A stretch of DNA of 64,000 nucleotides from Quadrisphaera granulorum (GCF_003149145.1 NZ_QGDQ01000009.1:1-64000), one strand, 5' to 3'; shown: positions 36,756 through 47,437, counted from the first letter of the stretch. Made by a program: numbers and translations. Notes: generated by a model not told the origin, from the letters alone.

Positions 36756-39383
36756 ATGGGCTGGTCGGGGGACCGTGAGCAGGGCCGGGGGGCGTTCGTC
36801 GCCTTGACGGCCCATGAGGTGCACCAGCACGTCGTGACGCGCGTCCGCGCCGTTGCCGCCGCCCAGCCGGGTGCGCTCGCCGTCGACGACGGCTCGCTCC
36901 GGCTCGACTACGCCGAGCTCGAGCGGCGCGCAGCCGCCCTCTCGGCACGGATCGCGGCAGTGGCGCCGGCGGGCGAGCCGGTGGCGGTGCTCCTCGGGCA
37001 GGGCGCGACCGTGGCCGTGGCGGTACTGGCGGTGATCGGCACGGGCGCCCCCGTCGTCGTCCTCGACTCGACCACCCCGGTGGCCCGGCTGCGCCACTAC
37101 GTCGAGCTGGCAGGAGCCACCACGGTGGTCACCGACGCCGTGCGCGCCGCTGACGGCGCGGAGCTGTGCGCCCGCGTGGTGAGGGCCGACAGGTCGTTGG
37201 TGGCGCTCGGGGAGGACGGCGACCCCACCGCCTCCGCCCTCGCGTGGCCCTGCAGCGAGGAGCAGCTCGACAGCCGCGCGCCCGTCGTCATCGTGTTCAC
37301 CTCAGGGTCCACGGGACGCCCCAAGGGGGTGTCGGCGCACTCGGAGTCCGTCCTTCACGACGCCACCACCAACGGCCGCGGCTGCTACGGCCCGGGCGCG
37401 GTGATCGCGAACCTCCTGCCGATGGCGTTCAGCGCGGGCATCGGCCTGCTGCTGGCGGGCCTGGCCACCGGCTCGGGGCAGGTGCTGTTCGACCCGCGCA
37501 CCCGGCCCGTCTCGGAGCTGCCCGGCTGGCTGCTGCAGACCGGTGCCACCGTGCTCGCCGCGAGCCCGGCCATCCTGCGTGGCGCCGTCGCCGCGCTCGC
37601 CCCCGGGGAGCAGCTCGGTCACCTCAAGGCGGTGACGACGGCGGGGGAGACCATCCACGCCGCGGAGATGCAGCGTCTGCGTGCGGCGCTGGGCCCGGGG
37701 TGCGCCGTCCACAACCGGTACGGCTCCACCGAGACCTGGCTCATCGCTGAGCACGTCATTGCCCCTGCTGACAGCGGACCCGCCGGCGCCGTGCCGGTCG
37801 GGCGACCGGTAGACGGTGTGTCGCTGCACGTGGTCGACGAGCACGGCACACGCCACGACTCCGGCACCGGCCGCCTCGAGGTGACCTCGCGATGGCTTTC
37901 GGACGGCTACTGGAACGCCCCCGAGGCGACCGCCGCCGTCTTCACCGACCACGCCGACGGCTCCCGCTCCTACCTCACCAGCGACACCGCCACCATCGAC
38001 GACGACGGCGTGGTGCGCCTCCTCGGCCGCGTCGACCACAGCGTGAAGATCCGCGGGCACCTCGTGGAGCCCGGCGAGGTCGACGCCGTGCTCCACGCGC
38101 TGCCCGAGGTGCGCGAAGCCGTGGTGGTCGGGGTCGTGCCTTCCGTTGATGAGGGCGACGACGGCGACAGCGCTGGAACGGGCCGCGCCCGGCTCGTCGC
38201 GTACGTGGTGCCCGAGAGCGCTGCACTGCAGATTCCGGAGCTGCGGCGCTCGGTGCGCGCCGTGCTGCCGTCGTTCATGGTGCCCGAGCAGGTGGTGCTG
38301 CTCGACGCGCTGCCGCGCACCGAGCGCGGCAAGCTCGACAGGTCAGCCCTCCCGCCTCCGCCCGCCGTGCAGGTGGGAGCCGCGCCGCCCCGCACCGACT
38401 GGGAGCGGGTGGTGGCCTCGTTCGTGGCGCGCGCCCTCGACCTCGACGGCGTCGGCGCCCACGACGACTTCTTCGAGCTGGGCGGCGACTCCCTGGCCGC
38501 CGAGGCGCTCATGGCGGCGATGGCCGCCTCCCTCGACGTGCCGTCCGGCGTGCTCACCACACGTCTCATCGCGGAGAACCCGACCGTCGCCGAGCTCGCC
38601 GAGGCGCTGCGGCGGCGCCGCCGGCCCGGGCGCGACGCCGCCGTCGTCACGTTCAACGCCACCGGCACTCACCGCCCGCTGTTCGTCGTGGCCGGCGCCG
38701 GCGGCGTGGCCCTCGCGTTCCGGCGCCTGGCCGAGCGCCTCGGGTGCGACCAGCCCGTCATCGCCCTGCAGGCCCGGGGCCTGGAGGGCGGCGGACGCCC
38801 GGAGTGGTCGGTGCGGAGCCGCGCCCGCCACCACCTGGAGCAGCTGCGGCGGGCGCAGCCCGAGGGGCCCTACCGCCTGGCGGGGCACTCGCTGGGAGCG
38901 CTGGTGGCGCTCGACATGGCGCAGCAGCTGCGCGAGGCCGGCGAGGAGGTGGAGTCGCTGATGATCATCGACTCGTTCCCGCCCGACCCGGACGTCGCGC
39001 CCCCGGCGCTGGAGGGCCCGCTGCCGCAGCGCGCCAAGATCCTCGCGTCGATCCTGCTCACCGGCGTGGTGCAGAGCCGCGGCCTGGGCCACTACGACAG
39101 GTTCCACCTGCAGGGCAAGCTGCTCCAGCGCCGGTACCGCTCGCAGCCGTGGGCCGGTCGGGCGCTCGTGCTGGTGGCCGCTGACGACCCCGACGCCGAT
39201 GCTCGCTCCCGGTGGGCCCAGCACCTGACGGGCACGTGGTCGCTGCACCGGACGGGCGGAGACCACACCGGCGTGCTCCAGGAGCCGCACGTCGGCCCGC
39301 TGGCGCGGCTGGTCAGGGCCGAGCTCGACGCGCTGGACCGGCTCGGAGCCGACGCCGTCCAGCGCCCCGCCGGCGCCGCCTGA
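36756..39383 (+). CDS. Stand-alone NRPS-like enzyme with A-T-TE architecture
   Basis: The 875-residue protein has an adenylation domain (about 20-530: VIVFTSGSTGRPKG near 180, NRYGSTETW near 322, RTERGKLDR with the catalytic Lys near 526), a carrier domain (FFELGGDSLAAEAL, Ser near 578) and a thioesterase (GHSLGALVALDM near 710, GGDHTGVLQEPHV near 836). There is no condensation domain. In the substrate-pocket region (LPMAFSAGIGLLL) the Asp that normally binds the amino group of an amino acid is not seen (Ser/Ala instead), which points to a non-amino-acid substrate such as a 2-keto or aryl acid. Bacterial and fungal A-T-TE enzymes of this kind join aryl-keto acids into furanones or quinones. 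Product unknown. Confidence 0.85.
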   Translation: MGWSGDREQGRGAFVALTAHEVHQHVVTRVRAVAAAQPGALAVDDGSLRLDYAELERRAAALSARIAAVAPAGEPVAVLLGQGATVAVAVLAVIGTGAPVVVLDSTTPVARLRHYVELAGATTVVTDAVRAADGAELCARVVRADRSLVALGEDGDPTASALAWPCSEEQLDSRAPVVIVFTSGSTGRPKGVSAHSESVLHDATTNGRGCYGPGAVIANLLPMAFSAGIGLLLAGLATGSGQVLFDPRTRPVSELPGWLLQTGATVLAASPAILRGAVAALAPGEQLGHLKAVTTAGETIHAAEMQRLRAALGPGCAVHNRYGSTETWLIAEHVIAPADSGPAGAVPVGRPVDGVSLHVVDEHGTRHDSGTGRLEVTSRWLSDGYWNAPEATAAVFTDHADGSRSYLTSDTATIDDDGVVRLLGRVDHSVKIRGHLVEPGEVDAVLHALPEVREAVVVGVVPSVDEGDDGDSAGTGRARLVAYVVPESAALQIPELRRSVRAVLPSFMVPEQVVLLDALPRTERGKLDRSALPPPPAVQVGAAPPRTDWERVVASFVARALDLDGVGAHDDFFELGGDSLAAEALMAAMAASLDVPSGVLTTRLIAENPTVAELAEALRRRRRPGRDAAVVTFNATGTHRPLFVVAGAGGVALAFRRLAERLGCDQPVIALQARGLEGGGRPEWSVRSRARHHLEQLRRAQPEGPYRLAGHSLGALVALDMAQQLREAGEEVESLMIIDSFPPDPDVAPPALEGPLPQRAKILASILLTGVVQSRGLGHYDRFHLQGKLLQRRYRSQPWAGRALVLVAADDPDADARSRWAQHLTGTWSLHRTGGDHTGVLQEPHVGPLARLVRAELDALDRLGADAVQRPAGAA

Positions 39384-39391
39384 CCACCACT

Positions 39392-39447
39392 CCTCGACGA
39401 TCAAGGAAGCTGTGCATGGGGGCGTGCACGACTTCCTTGATCGTGCC
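39392..39447. repeat. Imperfect palindrome after the A-T-TE gene (family, copy 5)
   Basis: CGATCAAGGAAGCTGTGCA (39398-39416) pairs with 39424-39443 with a few mismatches. It starts 9 bp after the synthetase stop and precedes the ileS T-box. It is likely the transcription terminator of the synthetase gene. Confidence 0.75.
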
Positions 39448-39479
39448 CGAGGGTGAGGGGTGAAGGTCGACGCGACCCC

Positions 39480-39745
39480 GGCGTAGGATCTGCGGCACAG
39501 GCATCGACCCGGCCATCACCGGTGAGCCTCCGGAAGAACAGGGCCCGCGCCGCACGGTGAGCGGCCCCCAGTAGAACCGGACGGGAGCAGCCCGTCAGCG
39601 CTGCACGACGAGCGGTCGTCGTCGTCGTCCTCGGCGGGTTCGAGGACGGTGGTGGCGGCAAGCGGGGTGGTACCGCGGGGCCTGGCCAGTACGGCGGGCG
39701 TCGTCCTCGCACCGACCTGACATCGAGCTGACAGCCAGATGACGG
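39480..39745 (+). promoter_or_regulatory. Isoleucine T-box riboswitch of ileS
   Basis: GGTGGTACCGCG at 39666-39677 is the T-box sequence that contacts the uncharged tRNA acceptor end. An ATC (Ile) specifier lies at 39515-39517 within CCGGCCATCACCGGTGAG, in an ultrashort stem I of the actinobacterial type. The linker CAGTAGAACCGGACGGGA (39570 onward) is also typical of actinobacterial ileS leaders. Uncharged tRNA-Ile would raise ileS expression; in actinobacteria this class is mostly translational. The exact boundaries are approximate. Confidence 0.88.
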
Positions 39746-39755
39746 ATGGTGTGAC

Positions 39756-42700
39756 GTGAGCGAGCGCAAGAGCTACCCCCTGGCCTCGGCGCTGGGCGCC
39801 GAGCGCGGCGTACCGGCCTCCCCGAGCTTCCCCGACCTCGAGGCTGCAGTGCTGGCGCACTGGAAGTCCGACGACACCTTCGAGGCGTCCGTCGGTGCGC
39901 GTGAGGCCGGTGAGAAGGGGAGCAACGAGTACGTCTTCTACGACGGCCCGCCCTTCGCCAACGGACTGCCCCACTACGGCCACCTGCTCACCGGGTACGT
40001 CAAAGACGTCGTGCCGCGGTACCAGACCATGCTCGGCAAGCGCGTCGAGCGGCGCTTCGGGTGGGACTGCCACGGCCTGCCCGCCGAGGTCGAGGCCGAG
40101 CGGCAGCTGGGCATCACGCACAAGAGCCAGATCGAGGAGCTGGGCGTCGCGGCGTTCAACGACGCCTGCCGCACCTCGGTGCTGAAGTACACCGACGAGT
40201 GGCGCGACTACGTCACCCGCCAGGCCCGCTGGGTCGACTTCGACCACGACTACAAGACCCTCGACACCGACTACATGGAGTCGGTGATGTGGGCCTTCAA
40301 GACCCTGTGGGACAAGGGCCTCGTCTACGAGGGCTTCCGCGTGCTCGCGTACTGCTGGCGCTGCGAGACGCCGCTGTCCAACACCGAGACCCGCATGGAC
40401 GACGTCTACCGCCAGCGGCAGGACCCGGCCGTCACCGTGGGCATGACGCTGACCAGCGGCGACTGGGCCGGCGCGAAGGCCCTCATCTGGACGACGACGC
40501 CGTGGACGCTTCCTTCCAACCTCGCCATGGCCGTCGGCCCGGACGTCGAGTACGCCCTGGTGGAGCCGTCCGAGGGCGCCTTCGCCGGGCAGCGCCTCGT
40601 GCTGGCCGCGGCGCGGGTCGGCGCGTACGCCCGCGAGCTGGGCGGCGGTGACGCGGCGCCGACCGTGCTCGCAACCAAGCTCGGCCGTGAGCTGCTCGGC
40701 ACCACGTACACGCCGCCGTTCGCGTACTTCACCGGCCGCGAGAACGCCCACCAGGTGCTCCTGGCCGACTACGTCACCACCGACGACGGCACCGGCGTCG
40801 TCCACATCGCCCCGGCCTTCGGTGAGGACGACAAGCTCGTCACCGACGCCGCCGGCATCGAGGCCGTCGTGCCCGTGGACGGGCAGGGAACGTTCGACGC
40901 CCGCGTGAGCGACTACGAGGGCCAGCACGTCTTCGACGCCAACGCGGTGATCATCAAGGACCTCAAGGCCGCCACGCGCGGCGACGCGACCGAGCCGACC
41001 CCTGTCACCGAGGGCACCGTGCTGGTCCGCCAGGAGACCTACGACCACCCATACCCGCACTGCTGGCGCTGCGGCAACGCCCTCATCTACCGGGCGGTGA
41101 GCAGCTGGTTCGTCAAGGTCACGGCCATCCGTGACCGCATGGTCGAGCTCAACCAGCAGATCGACTGGGTGCCCGGCCACGTCAAGGACGGGTCCTTCGG
41201 CAAGTGGCTCGAGGGCGCCCGCGACTGGTCGATCAGCCGCAACCGGTTCTGGGGCAGCCCGATCCCGGTGTGGACCAGCGACGACCCGACCTACCCGCGG
41301 GTCGACGTCTACGGCTCCCTCGCCGAGCTCGAACGCGACTTCGGCGTGAAGGTCACCGACCTCCACCGGCCCTTCGTCGACGAGCTGACCCGCCCGAACC
41401 CCGACGACCCCACGGGCAAAAGCACCATGCGGCGCGTCCCCGAGGTGCTCGACTGCTGGTTCGAGTCCGGCTCGATGCCGTTCGCGCAGGTCCACTACCC
41501 GTTCGAGAACGCCGAGTGGTTCGAGCACCACTACCCGGGTGACTTCATCGTCGAGTATGTCGGCCAGACCCGCGGCTGGTTCTACACGCTGCACGTGCTG
41601 GCCACCGCGCTGTTCGACAGGCCCGCGTTCCGCACCGCGCTCGTGCACGGCATCGTGCTCGGCGACGACGGCCGCAAGATGTCCAAGAGCCTGCGCAACT
41701 ACCCGGACGTCTCCGAGGTGTTCGCGCGCGACGGCGCCGACGCCATGCGCTGGTTCCTCATGTCCAGCCCCATCCTGCGCGGCGGCAACCTCGTCACCAC
41801 CGAGGCCGGCATCCGCGACGGCGTGCGCCAGGTGCTCCTGCCCCTGTGGAGCACCTGGTACTTCCTCGCCCTCTACGCCGGCGCGCTGCGTCCCCAGGGT
41901 GATCAGGACGACGACGGCGAGGGCGTCGCTCCGTCAGCGGGGCTCGTCGGCCGCTGGCGCACCGACTCGCCCCACGAGCTCGACCGGTACGTCCTCGCCA
42001 GCCTGCGCGACCTCGTCTCGGACGTGCGTGGCCAGCTCGACGCCCTCGACGTCGCCGGGGCCTGCGAGAGCGTCCGCGTCTTCCTCGACTTGCTCACCAA
42101 CTGGTACGTGCGGCGCTCGCGGGAGCGGTTCTGGGGCAACGGCCCGGACGCCGTCGACGCCGTCGACACCCTCCACACGGTGCTGGAGGTGCTCACGCGC
42201 GTGGTGGCGCCGTTGCTGCCGCTCACCGCGGAGGAGATCTGGCGCGGCCTGACGGGCGGGCGCAGCGTGCACCTGGCCGACTACCCCTCACCCGAGGACC
42301 TGCCTGCGGACCCCGACCTCGTCGAGGCCATGGACGCCGTCCGCGCCGCGTGCTCGGCGGCCCTGGGCCTGCGCAAGGCCGGTGGCCTGCGCGTGCGGCA
42401 GCCGCTGCCGCGCCTCACGATCGCCGTCCCCGGAGGCGGGTCCGAGGGGGCCCTCAGGGAGCTGGTGGGGCTCGTCGCCGACGAGGTCAACGTCAAGGAC
42501 GTGGTGCTGCTCGACGCGGAGGACTCCGCCGCCGAGAACTTCGGCGTCACCCAGAAGCTCACCGTCAACGCCCGCGCCGCCGGTCCGCGCATCGGCAAGC
42601 AGGTGCAGCAGGCCATCCAGGCTTCCCGCAGCGGTTCCTTCGAGGTGCGGACCGCGCCCGACGGCAGCGAGTTCGTGGTCGCAGGCGGCATCGAGTTGCT

Positions 42701-43082
42701 CCCCGGCGAGTACGAGCTGAGCACCGTCGTCGGGAACGCCGACGCGGGGGCCGAGCGCGTCACGGCGACCCTGCCGGGCGGCGGCTTCGTCGCCCTCGAG
42801 ACCACCGTCGATGAGGGGCTCGCCGCCGAAGGCTGGGCCAACGACGTCGTCAGGCTTGTCCAGGACGCCCGCAAGACCGCGGGCCTGCACGTCTCCGACC
42901 GGATCGCCCTGGTGCTCGACGTGCCGGACGAGCGGGAGGCATGGGCCCGCGCCCACGCCGACCGCATCGGCGCCGAGGTGCTCGCCACGAGCGTCGAGGT
43001 GCGGCCCGGTGCTGACGACGTGCTCGTCGAGGTCACGAAGGCGCCATCAGCCGAAGGCTCGACCGTCGGGACCGCCCGATGA
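39756..43082 (+). CDS. ileS: Isoleucine-tRNA ligase
   Basis: The 1108-residue class I synthetase has [18 protein letters not shown] (HYGH form of HIGH), an editing domain ([17 protein letters not shown]), [16 protein letters not shown] and [15 protein letters not shown]. The HYGH and the KMSKS context are those of eukaryote-like IleRS (type 2), a group often naturally mupirocin-tolerant; this is inference. A GTG start at 39756 follows the T-box leader. The stop overlaps the start of folC by ATGA. Confidence 0.95.
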   Translation: MSERKSYPLASALGAERGVPASPSFPDLEAAVLAHWKSDDTFEASVGAREAGEKGSNEYVFYDGPPFANGLPHYGHLLTGYVKDVVPRYQTMLGKRVERRFGWDCHGLPAEVEAERQLGITHKSQIEELGVAAFNDACRTSVLKYTDEWRDYVTRQARWVDFDHDYKTLDTDYMESVMWAFKTLWDKGLVYEGFRVLAYCWRCETPLSNTETRMDDVYRQRQDPAVTVGMTLTSGDWAGAKALIWTTTPWTLPSNLAMAVGPDVEYALVEPSEGAFAGQRLVLAAARVGAYARELGGGDAAPTVLATKLGRELLGTTYTPPFAYFTGRENAHQVLLADYVTTDDGTGVVHIAPAFGEDDKLVTDAAGIEAVVPVDGQGTFDARVSDYEGQHVFDANAVIIKDLKAATRGDATEPTPVTEGTVLVRQETYDHPYPHCWRCGNALIYRAVSSWFVKVTAIRDRMVELNQQIDWVPGHVKDGSFGKWLEGARDWSISRNRFWGSPIPVWTSDDPTYPRVDVYGSLAELERDFGVKVTDLHRPFVDELTRPNPDDPTGKSTMRRVPEVLDCWFESGSMPFAQVHYPFENAEWFEHHYPGDFIVEYVGQTRGWFYTLHVLATALFDRPAFRTALVHGIVLGDDGRKMSKSLRNYPDVSEVFARDGADAMRWFLMSSPILRGGNLVTTEAGIRDGVRQVLLPLWSTWYFLALYAGALRPQGDQDDDGEGVAPSAGLVGRWRTDSPHELDRYVLASLRDLVSDVRGQLDALDVAGACESVRVFLDLLTNWYVRRSRERFWGNGPDAVDAVDTLHTVLEVLTRVVAPLLPLTAEEIWRGLTGGRSVHLADYPSPEDLPADPDLVEAMDAVRAACSAALGLRKAGGLRVRQPLPRLTIAVPGGGSEGALRELVGLVADEVNVKDVVLLDAEDSAAENFGVTQKLTVNARAAGPRIGKQVQQAIQASRSGSFEVRTAPDGSEFVVAGGIELLPGEYELSTVVGNADAGAERVTATLPGGGFVALETTVDEGLAAEGWANDVVRLVQDARKTAGLHVSDRIALVLDVPDEREAWARAHADRIGAEVLATSVEVRPGADDVLVEVTKAPSAEGSTVGTAR

Positions 43083-44497
43083 GCCGCGTCGACGGAGCAT
43101 CGCCGGAGCGCGCCGCTCACGAGGCGGAGGAGCGGCGGGCCGCGGCCGAGCGGCTGCGCGCCGTCTACGCCGAGCTGCTCGCCCGCACGCCCGAGAGCGC
43201 TGTCCAGCCCCGGCTGCAGCCCATCCGCGACGTGCTGGAGCTGCTGGGAGACCCGCAGCGCGCCTACCCGGTCATCCACCTGACGGGCACCAACGGCAAG
43301 ACGTCGACGTCGCGGTTCGCCGAGCGGCTGCTGCGCGAGATGAACCTGCGCACGGGACGGTTCACCAGCCCGCACCTGAGCAGCGTCACCGAGCGCATCA
43401 GCATCGACGGCGAGCCGATCTCCGACGAGGCGTTCGTGGCGGTCCACGAGGACGTCGCGCCCTACCTCGCCATCGTCGACGGCCGCCTGCGCCAGGCGGG
43501 GGAGGTGCCGCTGACGTACTTCGAGGTGCTCGCCGTGCTGGCGTTCGCGGCGTTCGCCGACGCGCCCGTCGACGTCGCCGTCGTCGAGGTGGGGGTGGGC
43601 GGGGAGTGGGACGCGACCAATGCCGCCGACGCGACCGTCGCCGTCGTCACCCCGATCTCCCTGGACCACACCGAGCTGCTCGGCGACACCGTCGATGAGA
43701 TCGCCGAGACCAAGGCGGGCATCTTCACCGAGGGCTGCGCTGTGGTGCTCGCCCAGCAGCCCGTCGAGGCGGCGCAGGTGCTGTTGCGTCGCGCGGTCGA
43801 GGTGGGCGCCACCGTGGCCCGCGAGGGCCTGGAGTTCGGGGTCACCTCGCGCGTGGTGGCCGTCGGTGGGCAGGTACTCGAGCTGCGGGGCATCGGTGGC
43901 ACGGTCTACTCCGACGTGCTGCTCACGGCGTTCGGGGAGCACCAGGGCCATAACGCCGCGGTCGCCCTGGCGGCCGTGGAGGCCTTCCTCGGCGGGGACG
44001 GCCTTGAACCCGACGTCGTGCGTGCCGCCTACGCCGACGTCACCACGCCGGGGCGTCTGGAGGTGGTGCGCCGCTCGCCGGTGGTGCTCGTCGACGCCGC
44101 CCACAACACCGGCGGCGCGCAGTCGCTGGTGGCGGCCCTGGAGGACTCCTTCGAGTACACCCGCCTGGTGGGTGTGGTGGCCATCCTCGACGGCAAGGAC
44201 GCGCTCGGCGTGCTCGAGGTGCTCGAGCCCGTACTCGACGAGGTGGTCGTCACCCGGTCCAGCTCGCCGCGCGCCATGGAGGTCGACGACCTCGCCGACA
44301 TCGCCCTGGACATCTTCGGCGGTGACCTCGGCGAGCGCGTCCACGTGGCCGAGCGCCTCGACGAGGCGCTGCAGGTGGCAGTGGACAGGGCAGAGTCCGA
44401 GGCGCCCGGCGGCCTGGGCGCCGGCGTGCTGGTCACCGGCTCCATCACGCTGGTCGGCGACGCCCGGACGCTGCTGCGCGCTCCGGCGCCCCACTGA
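43079..44497 (+). CDS. folC: Bifunctional folylpolyglutamate / dihydrofolate synthase
   Basis: The 472-residue Mur-ligase-like enzyme adds glutamate to folates, and often makes dihydrofolate from dihydropteroate. ATP loop [59 protein letters not shown] and [15 protein letters not shown] are all present. An N-terminal extension of about 30 charged residues is seen. It is translationally coupled to ileS. The usual next gene, DUF4233, is displaced by about 3.5 kb. Confidence 0.93.
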   Translation: MSRVDGASPERAAHEAEERRAAAERLRAVYAELLARTPESAVQPRLQPIRDVLELLGDPQRAYPVIHLTGTNGKTSTSRFAERLLREMNLRTGRFTSPHLSSVTERISIDGEPISDEAFVAVHEDVAPYLAIVDGRLRQAGEVPLTYFEVLAVLAFAAFADAPVDVAVVEVGVGGEWDATNAADATVAVVTPISLDHTELLGDTVDEIAETKAGIFTEGCAVVLAQQPVEAAQVLLRRAVEVGATVAREGLEFGVTSRVVAVGGQVLELRGIGGTVYSDVLLTAFGEHQGHNAAVALAAVEAFLGGDGLEPDVVRAAYADVTTPGRLEVVRRSPVVLVDAAHNTGGAQSLVAALEDSFEYTRLVGVVAILDGKDALGVLEVLEPVLDEVVVTRSSSPRAMEVDDLADIALDIFGGDLGERVHVAERLDEALQVAVDRAESEAPGGLGAGVLVTGSITLVGDARTLLRAPAPH

Positions 44498-44654
44498 CGG
44501 GGCCGACGGCCACCGGAGCTGCTGCACGTCGAGACGAGGCTCGACGAGCGCGGTCGCGTCACCCTGCGCTTGCAAGGTCGCTGAAGCTCCTCTCCCCGGT
44601 GATCATTCCGGTGCTACGTTCCCGGCGCGGAGCTACCAGCGGGGACGGGGTTGC

Positions 44655-45257
44655 ATGGGCAGCAGGCAGAAGGTCACGCGGGCGTTCCTGTGGCTCGCTG
44701 TGCTCGCGGGCGGACCGCTCCTCGGCGCCAAGCTCTTCGACCTGGTCGTCCTCGCCAGCGCGTGGAGTGCAGACCCGCCAGCGTCGCTGGCGATGATGCC
44801 CTACGGGGAAGACTGGCTTGTCGACACCGGCGTGTTCTTCATCCCATTGTCGGCGGCGATGCTGGTGGCGGGCTTCGGTGCTCTCGTCTCCGGCTGGCGC
44901 ACCCCGTGGCGCTACCGGTGGCTCCTCTGCCTCCCGTCGATCGGCATCCTGCTGCTGCTCGTCCTGACGGTGGTCGCCTTCTGGCCGATGAACGCTGCGC
45001 TCTACTACCACGGCGTCCACTCGCCGAAGGACTCGATCTCTGACGCCGAGTCGATCGCGATGGCTCATCGCTGGGTCCTGCTGGACTGGGTCCGCGTTGC
45101 GGGCGCGACCGCCGCCTTCGTCGCTCCGCTGCGTGCTCTGACACTTCCCTGGCCTGCGCAGGAGGCACCGAAGGACCCTCCTGCCGTGCGGATCGTGCTG
45201 GCGCTGGCACTCCTCGGCGTCGCGGCCTTCGTCGTCTGGTTCGTCCAGAACCTCTGA
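44655..45257 (+). CDS. Membrane protein, possibly DUF1772-like
   Basis: The 200-residue protein has four to five hydrophobic segments: near 9-35, 60-82, 90-113, 145-160 and 178-197. The FWPMNAALYYHG and WVRVAGATAAFVAPLRALTL segments recall DUF1772 proteins (anthrone-oxygenase-like) but the match is weak. The ATG at 44655 has GGGGACGGGG upstream. It opens the accessory segment that separates folC from DUF4233-ndk. Confidence 0.6.
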   Translation: MGSRQKVTRAFLWLAVLAGGPLLGAKLFDLVVLASAWSADPPASLAMMPYGEDWLVDTGVFFIPLSAAMLVAGFGALVSGWRTPWRYRWLLCLPSIGILLLLVLTVVAFWPMNAALYYHGVHSPKDSISDAESIAMAHRWVLLDWVRVAGATAAFVAPLRALTLPWPAQEAPKDPPAVRIVLALALLGVAAFVVWFVQNL

Positions 45258-45355
45258 GGCTCACGGCCCACCACGCAGCGGCAGTCCGGACCGGGAACCG
45301 CCCGTGGGCGGTCGAGCACCCTGCCCGAGGACGGCCGATGTGAGGTTGCTCGAGC

Positions 45356-45421
45356 AGAGCTGGCTCGGTACAGCTCCACGGCGGCCGTGCGGAACTCCTC
45401 GGAGGAGGTCTTGCGTGCCAC
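45356..45421 (-). pseudogene. IS3-family transposase OrfA remnant (N-terminus only)
   Basis: A GTG-started segment behind GGAGGAAGC reads MARKTSSEEFRTAAVELYRA, the typical start of IS3-family OrfA helix-turn-helix proteins. Homology stops after about 22 codons, so most of the element has been deleted. The rest of the gap 45258-45626 holds no other recognisable gene. Confidence 0.6.
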
Positions 45422-45626
45422 GTGCTGAGTCTCGCTTCCTCCAGGCCCGGCCTGGGTTCAGCGTGTCCACGAGACGGGGTCAGGTCCCGACCGCCGACCG
45501 GCACGGCGCGGGGCGCCTCGGTGGTCACCGGCAGGGATCGCGCTCCTCGTGCGGGAGCGTGCCGCTCGCCCCCTAGCGCCTGCGTTCCCGATGACGCATG
45601 CGTTGAAGCGCCCCTCTGCCTGACGG

Positions 45627-46793
45627 CTACGACGGCTCGAACCACGCACCGCACACCTCAACCACAGGGGGTGATCCGTGCACGGTGACGTCGACGACGT
45701 CGAGATCGGAGGTGGACCAACCGAAGCGCACCGTCCCGTGCACGGTGTCCAGCAGCACCGAGTCCTCCTCGTCCAACGGTGCAAGCTGAGCGACGGCGAC
45801 AGCGGCCTTGCCCAGCGGGGACGTGAAGTCTCCGCGCAGTCGGCGGCTGAGGTGCTTGGTGAACGCTTCCCAGTCCGAGGTGTCCAAGGACGTGGACCAC
45901 TCCACCGCCGACGCACCGAGCTGCCGAGTACCGGCGAGAGCCGTCGCCTGCTCCAGCCGGCGCCGCGCGGCGCGGTAGCGACGTCCCCGACGGGCCAAGT
46001 CCTTGTCGCGCTCCCACGCCACCCACGGCATCTCCATCGGGCCCGGACTCGCCGCGAGGTGCTGCTCCACTCCTGGTAGCGCGCGGTTGCTCTGGCGGAA
46101 CCTGAAGGCGGCCTCACCGAAGAGCGTCCGGACCGTCGTGACGTCTGCCGAAGGGTGCGAGTCCGGTGACTCCCAGGGGCTGGTAGCGGTCTGAACCAGC
46201 AGCGCGTGCTCGCCGGCGGCTTGCGCGAAGGGCAGGGATCGCAGCGCGGGCTTGGCCTCGACGATGGCTCGGCCGTAGTAGTTCAGCCAGAACACTCCTT
46301 GCAGCCCCGAGGTCGGCGTGGGGCTCGGGTTCTCGCGGCTGACCGGGGAGGGGTCTGCGTCCAGGTATCCGTAGCTGGCGTCCATCGCCTGCGCCAGGTC
46401 GATCAGCAGTCCGACTGCCTCCTGCAGCGCGCAGGACTGGCTCATGGTGGTGGCGTTCCAGCGGTGTTCGATGTGGTTGCCGACGAGCAGGTAGTTCATC
46501 TCTTTCTGCGCGTCTTCCGTTCCGATGGCCCCGCCGCGTCCGGGGTACAGGGAAATCTGTCCGGACTCGTAGGTGTCGTCGTCGACGTCGCCTCGTACAG
46601 TCAGCCAGTCGATGGGCAGCCCGGTCTTGGCGATGACCGCTTCCATGCTCTGTTCGACCTTGATGCGTGCTGGGTCGCCGCCGACCTTGTGGGGGCGCAG
46701 CTGGGGGTGGGCGTCGTAGGCGAGGCCCACCCGCCGGGCTCGCTCGGTGGTCATGTCCGCGAAGGAGTGGATCAGCAGTCGTAGGCCACCCAT
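45627..46793 (-). CDS. Uncharacterised protein, 388 residues
   Basis: The product is soluble, without signal or membrane helices. Notable segments are RLLIHSFADMTTERARRVGL, TGLPIDWLTVRGDVDDDTYE, EMNYLLVGNHIEHRWNAT, FWLNYYGRAIVEAKPAL and WVAWERDKDLARRGRRYRAARRRL; the C-terminal 120 residues have an alpha/beta look. No family is recognised. It starts at an ATG with GAGGCAGG upstream. It lies in the accessory segment between folC and ndk, next to an IS3 scrap, so acquisition by transfer is plausible. Immunity or defence functions are possible but unproven. Confidence 0.6.
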   Translation of the reverse strand: MGGLRLLIHSFADMTTERARRVGLAYDAHPQLRPHKVGGDPARIKVEQSMEAVIAKTGLPIDWLTVRGDVDDDTYESGQISLYPGRGGAIGTEDAQKEMNYLLVGNHIEHRWNATTMSQSCALQEAVGLLIDLAQAMDASYGYLDADPSPVSRENPSPTPTSGLQGVFWLNYYGRAIVEAKPALRSLPFAQAAGEHALLVQTATSPWESPDSHPSADVTTVRTLFGEAAFRFRQSNRALPGVEQHLAASPGPMEMPWVAWERDKDLARRGRRYRAARRRLEQATALAGTRQLGASAVEWSTSLDTSDWEAFTKHLSRRLRGDFTSPLGKAAVAVAQLAPLDEEDSVLLDTVHGTVRFGWSTSDLDVVDVTVHGSPPVVEVCGAWFEPS

Positions 46794-47437
46794 GTGAATC
46801 AGCCTGCCTCGGGTCCTTGGCTGAGCGGTCACCTCTGCGCACGATGCCACCCGTGTGCCTGTCGAGCCGCACGCGATGACCACACGACCCCGGAGCGGTT
46901 CACGCCGTCGGATGTCGACCGCGACGTCGTGTCGACAGGCGAACGCCGACCGGCAGGGCTGAGGAACTCATGACCGCCACCGTCATGGGCCGCGACCGTG
47001 TTCCGCTCGGGCACGCTGTTGGGGCACATCCCGGTGCATTTCCCGGGGACGTGGGGGCTGGGCCCCGTGGCACGGGGCGGCCCGACGGCGAGGATCGACG
47101 AGGCACCGCACTCCGGGAGAGCCGTGGTGACGAGCACGCATCGAGTGCCCCTGCACGCCCAGCTGCGTGCATCGGATCGGGCGGGACGGCTGCGCACATG
47201 AGGGCGGGAGAGGGTCTGTGCGCTGGCCGTGCGCCGGGCTCGAGCGCTGCGACGCCGTGGAGGTGCTCGCTGTGGCCTGGCGTCCACTCGCGCACGCCCA
47301 GCGGCCCATGAGGAAGGCCTGGTGCACGGGGAGGTAGATCGATGAGCTCTGGTGAGCGCTCTGGACATCGACGTGATGGCTCAGCTGGCCATCAGCCCCG
47401 TGACGGGACGGGCGAGCGCGGGCACGTCGGCGCGTCA
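46794..47437. other. Apparent non-coding or decayed stretch
   Basis: No frame in these 644 bp looks like a real protein: the open frames are Arg/Pro/Gly-rich and overlap each other. Short inversions are seen, for example GGCCCCGTGGCACGGGGC near 47059. The stretch is probably decayed accessory DNA upstream of the methyltransferase-like gene. Confidence 0.45.

Noticed and set aside
39516-44575. Long minus-strand open frames opposite ileS and folC
   Set aside because: They mirror the codons of strong real genes in high-GC DNA and contain no protein-like domain.
45065-45421. 118-residue minus-strand gene
   Set aside because: Only the first 22 codons resemble IS3 OrfA; the rest lies opposite the membrane protein gene and is shadow sequence.
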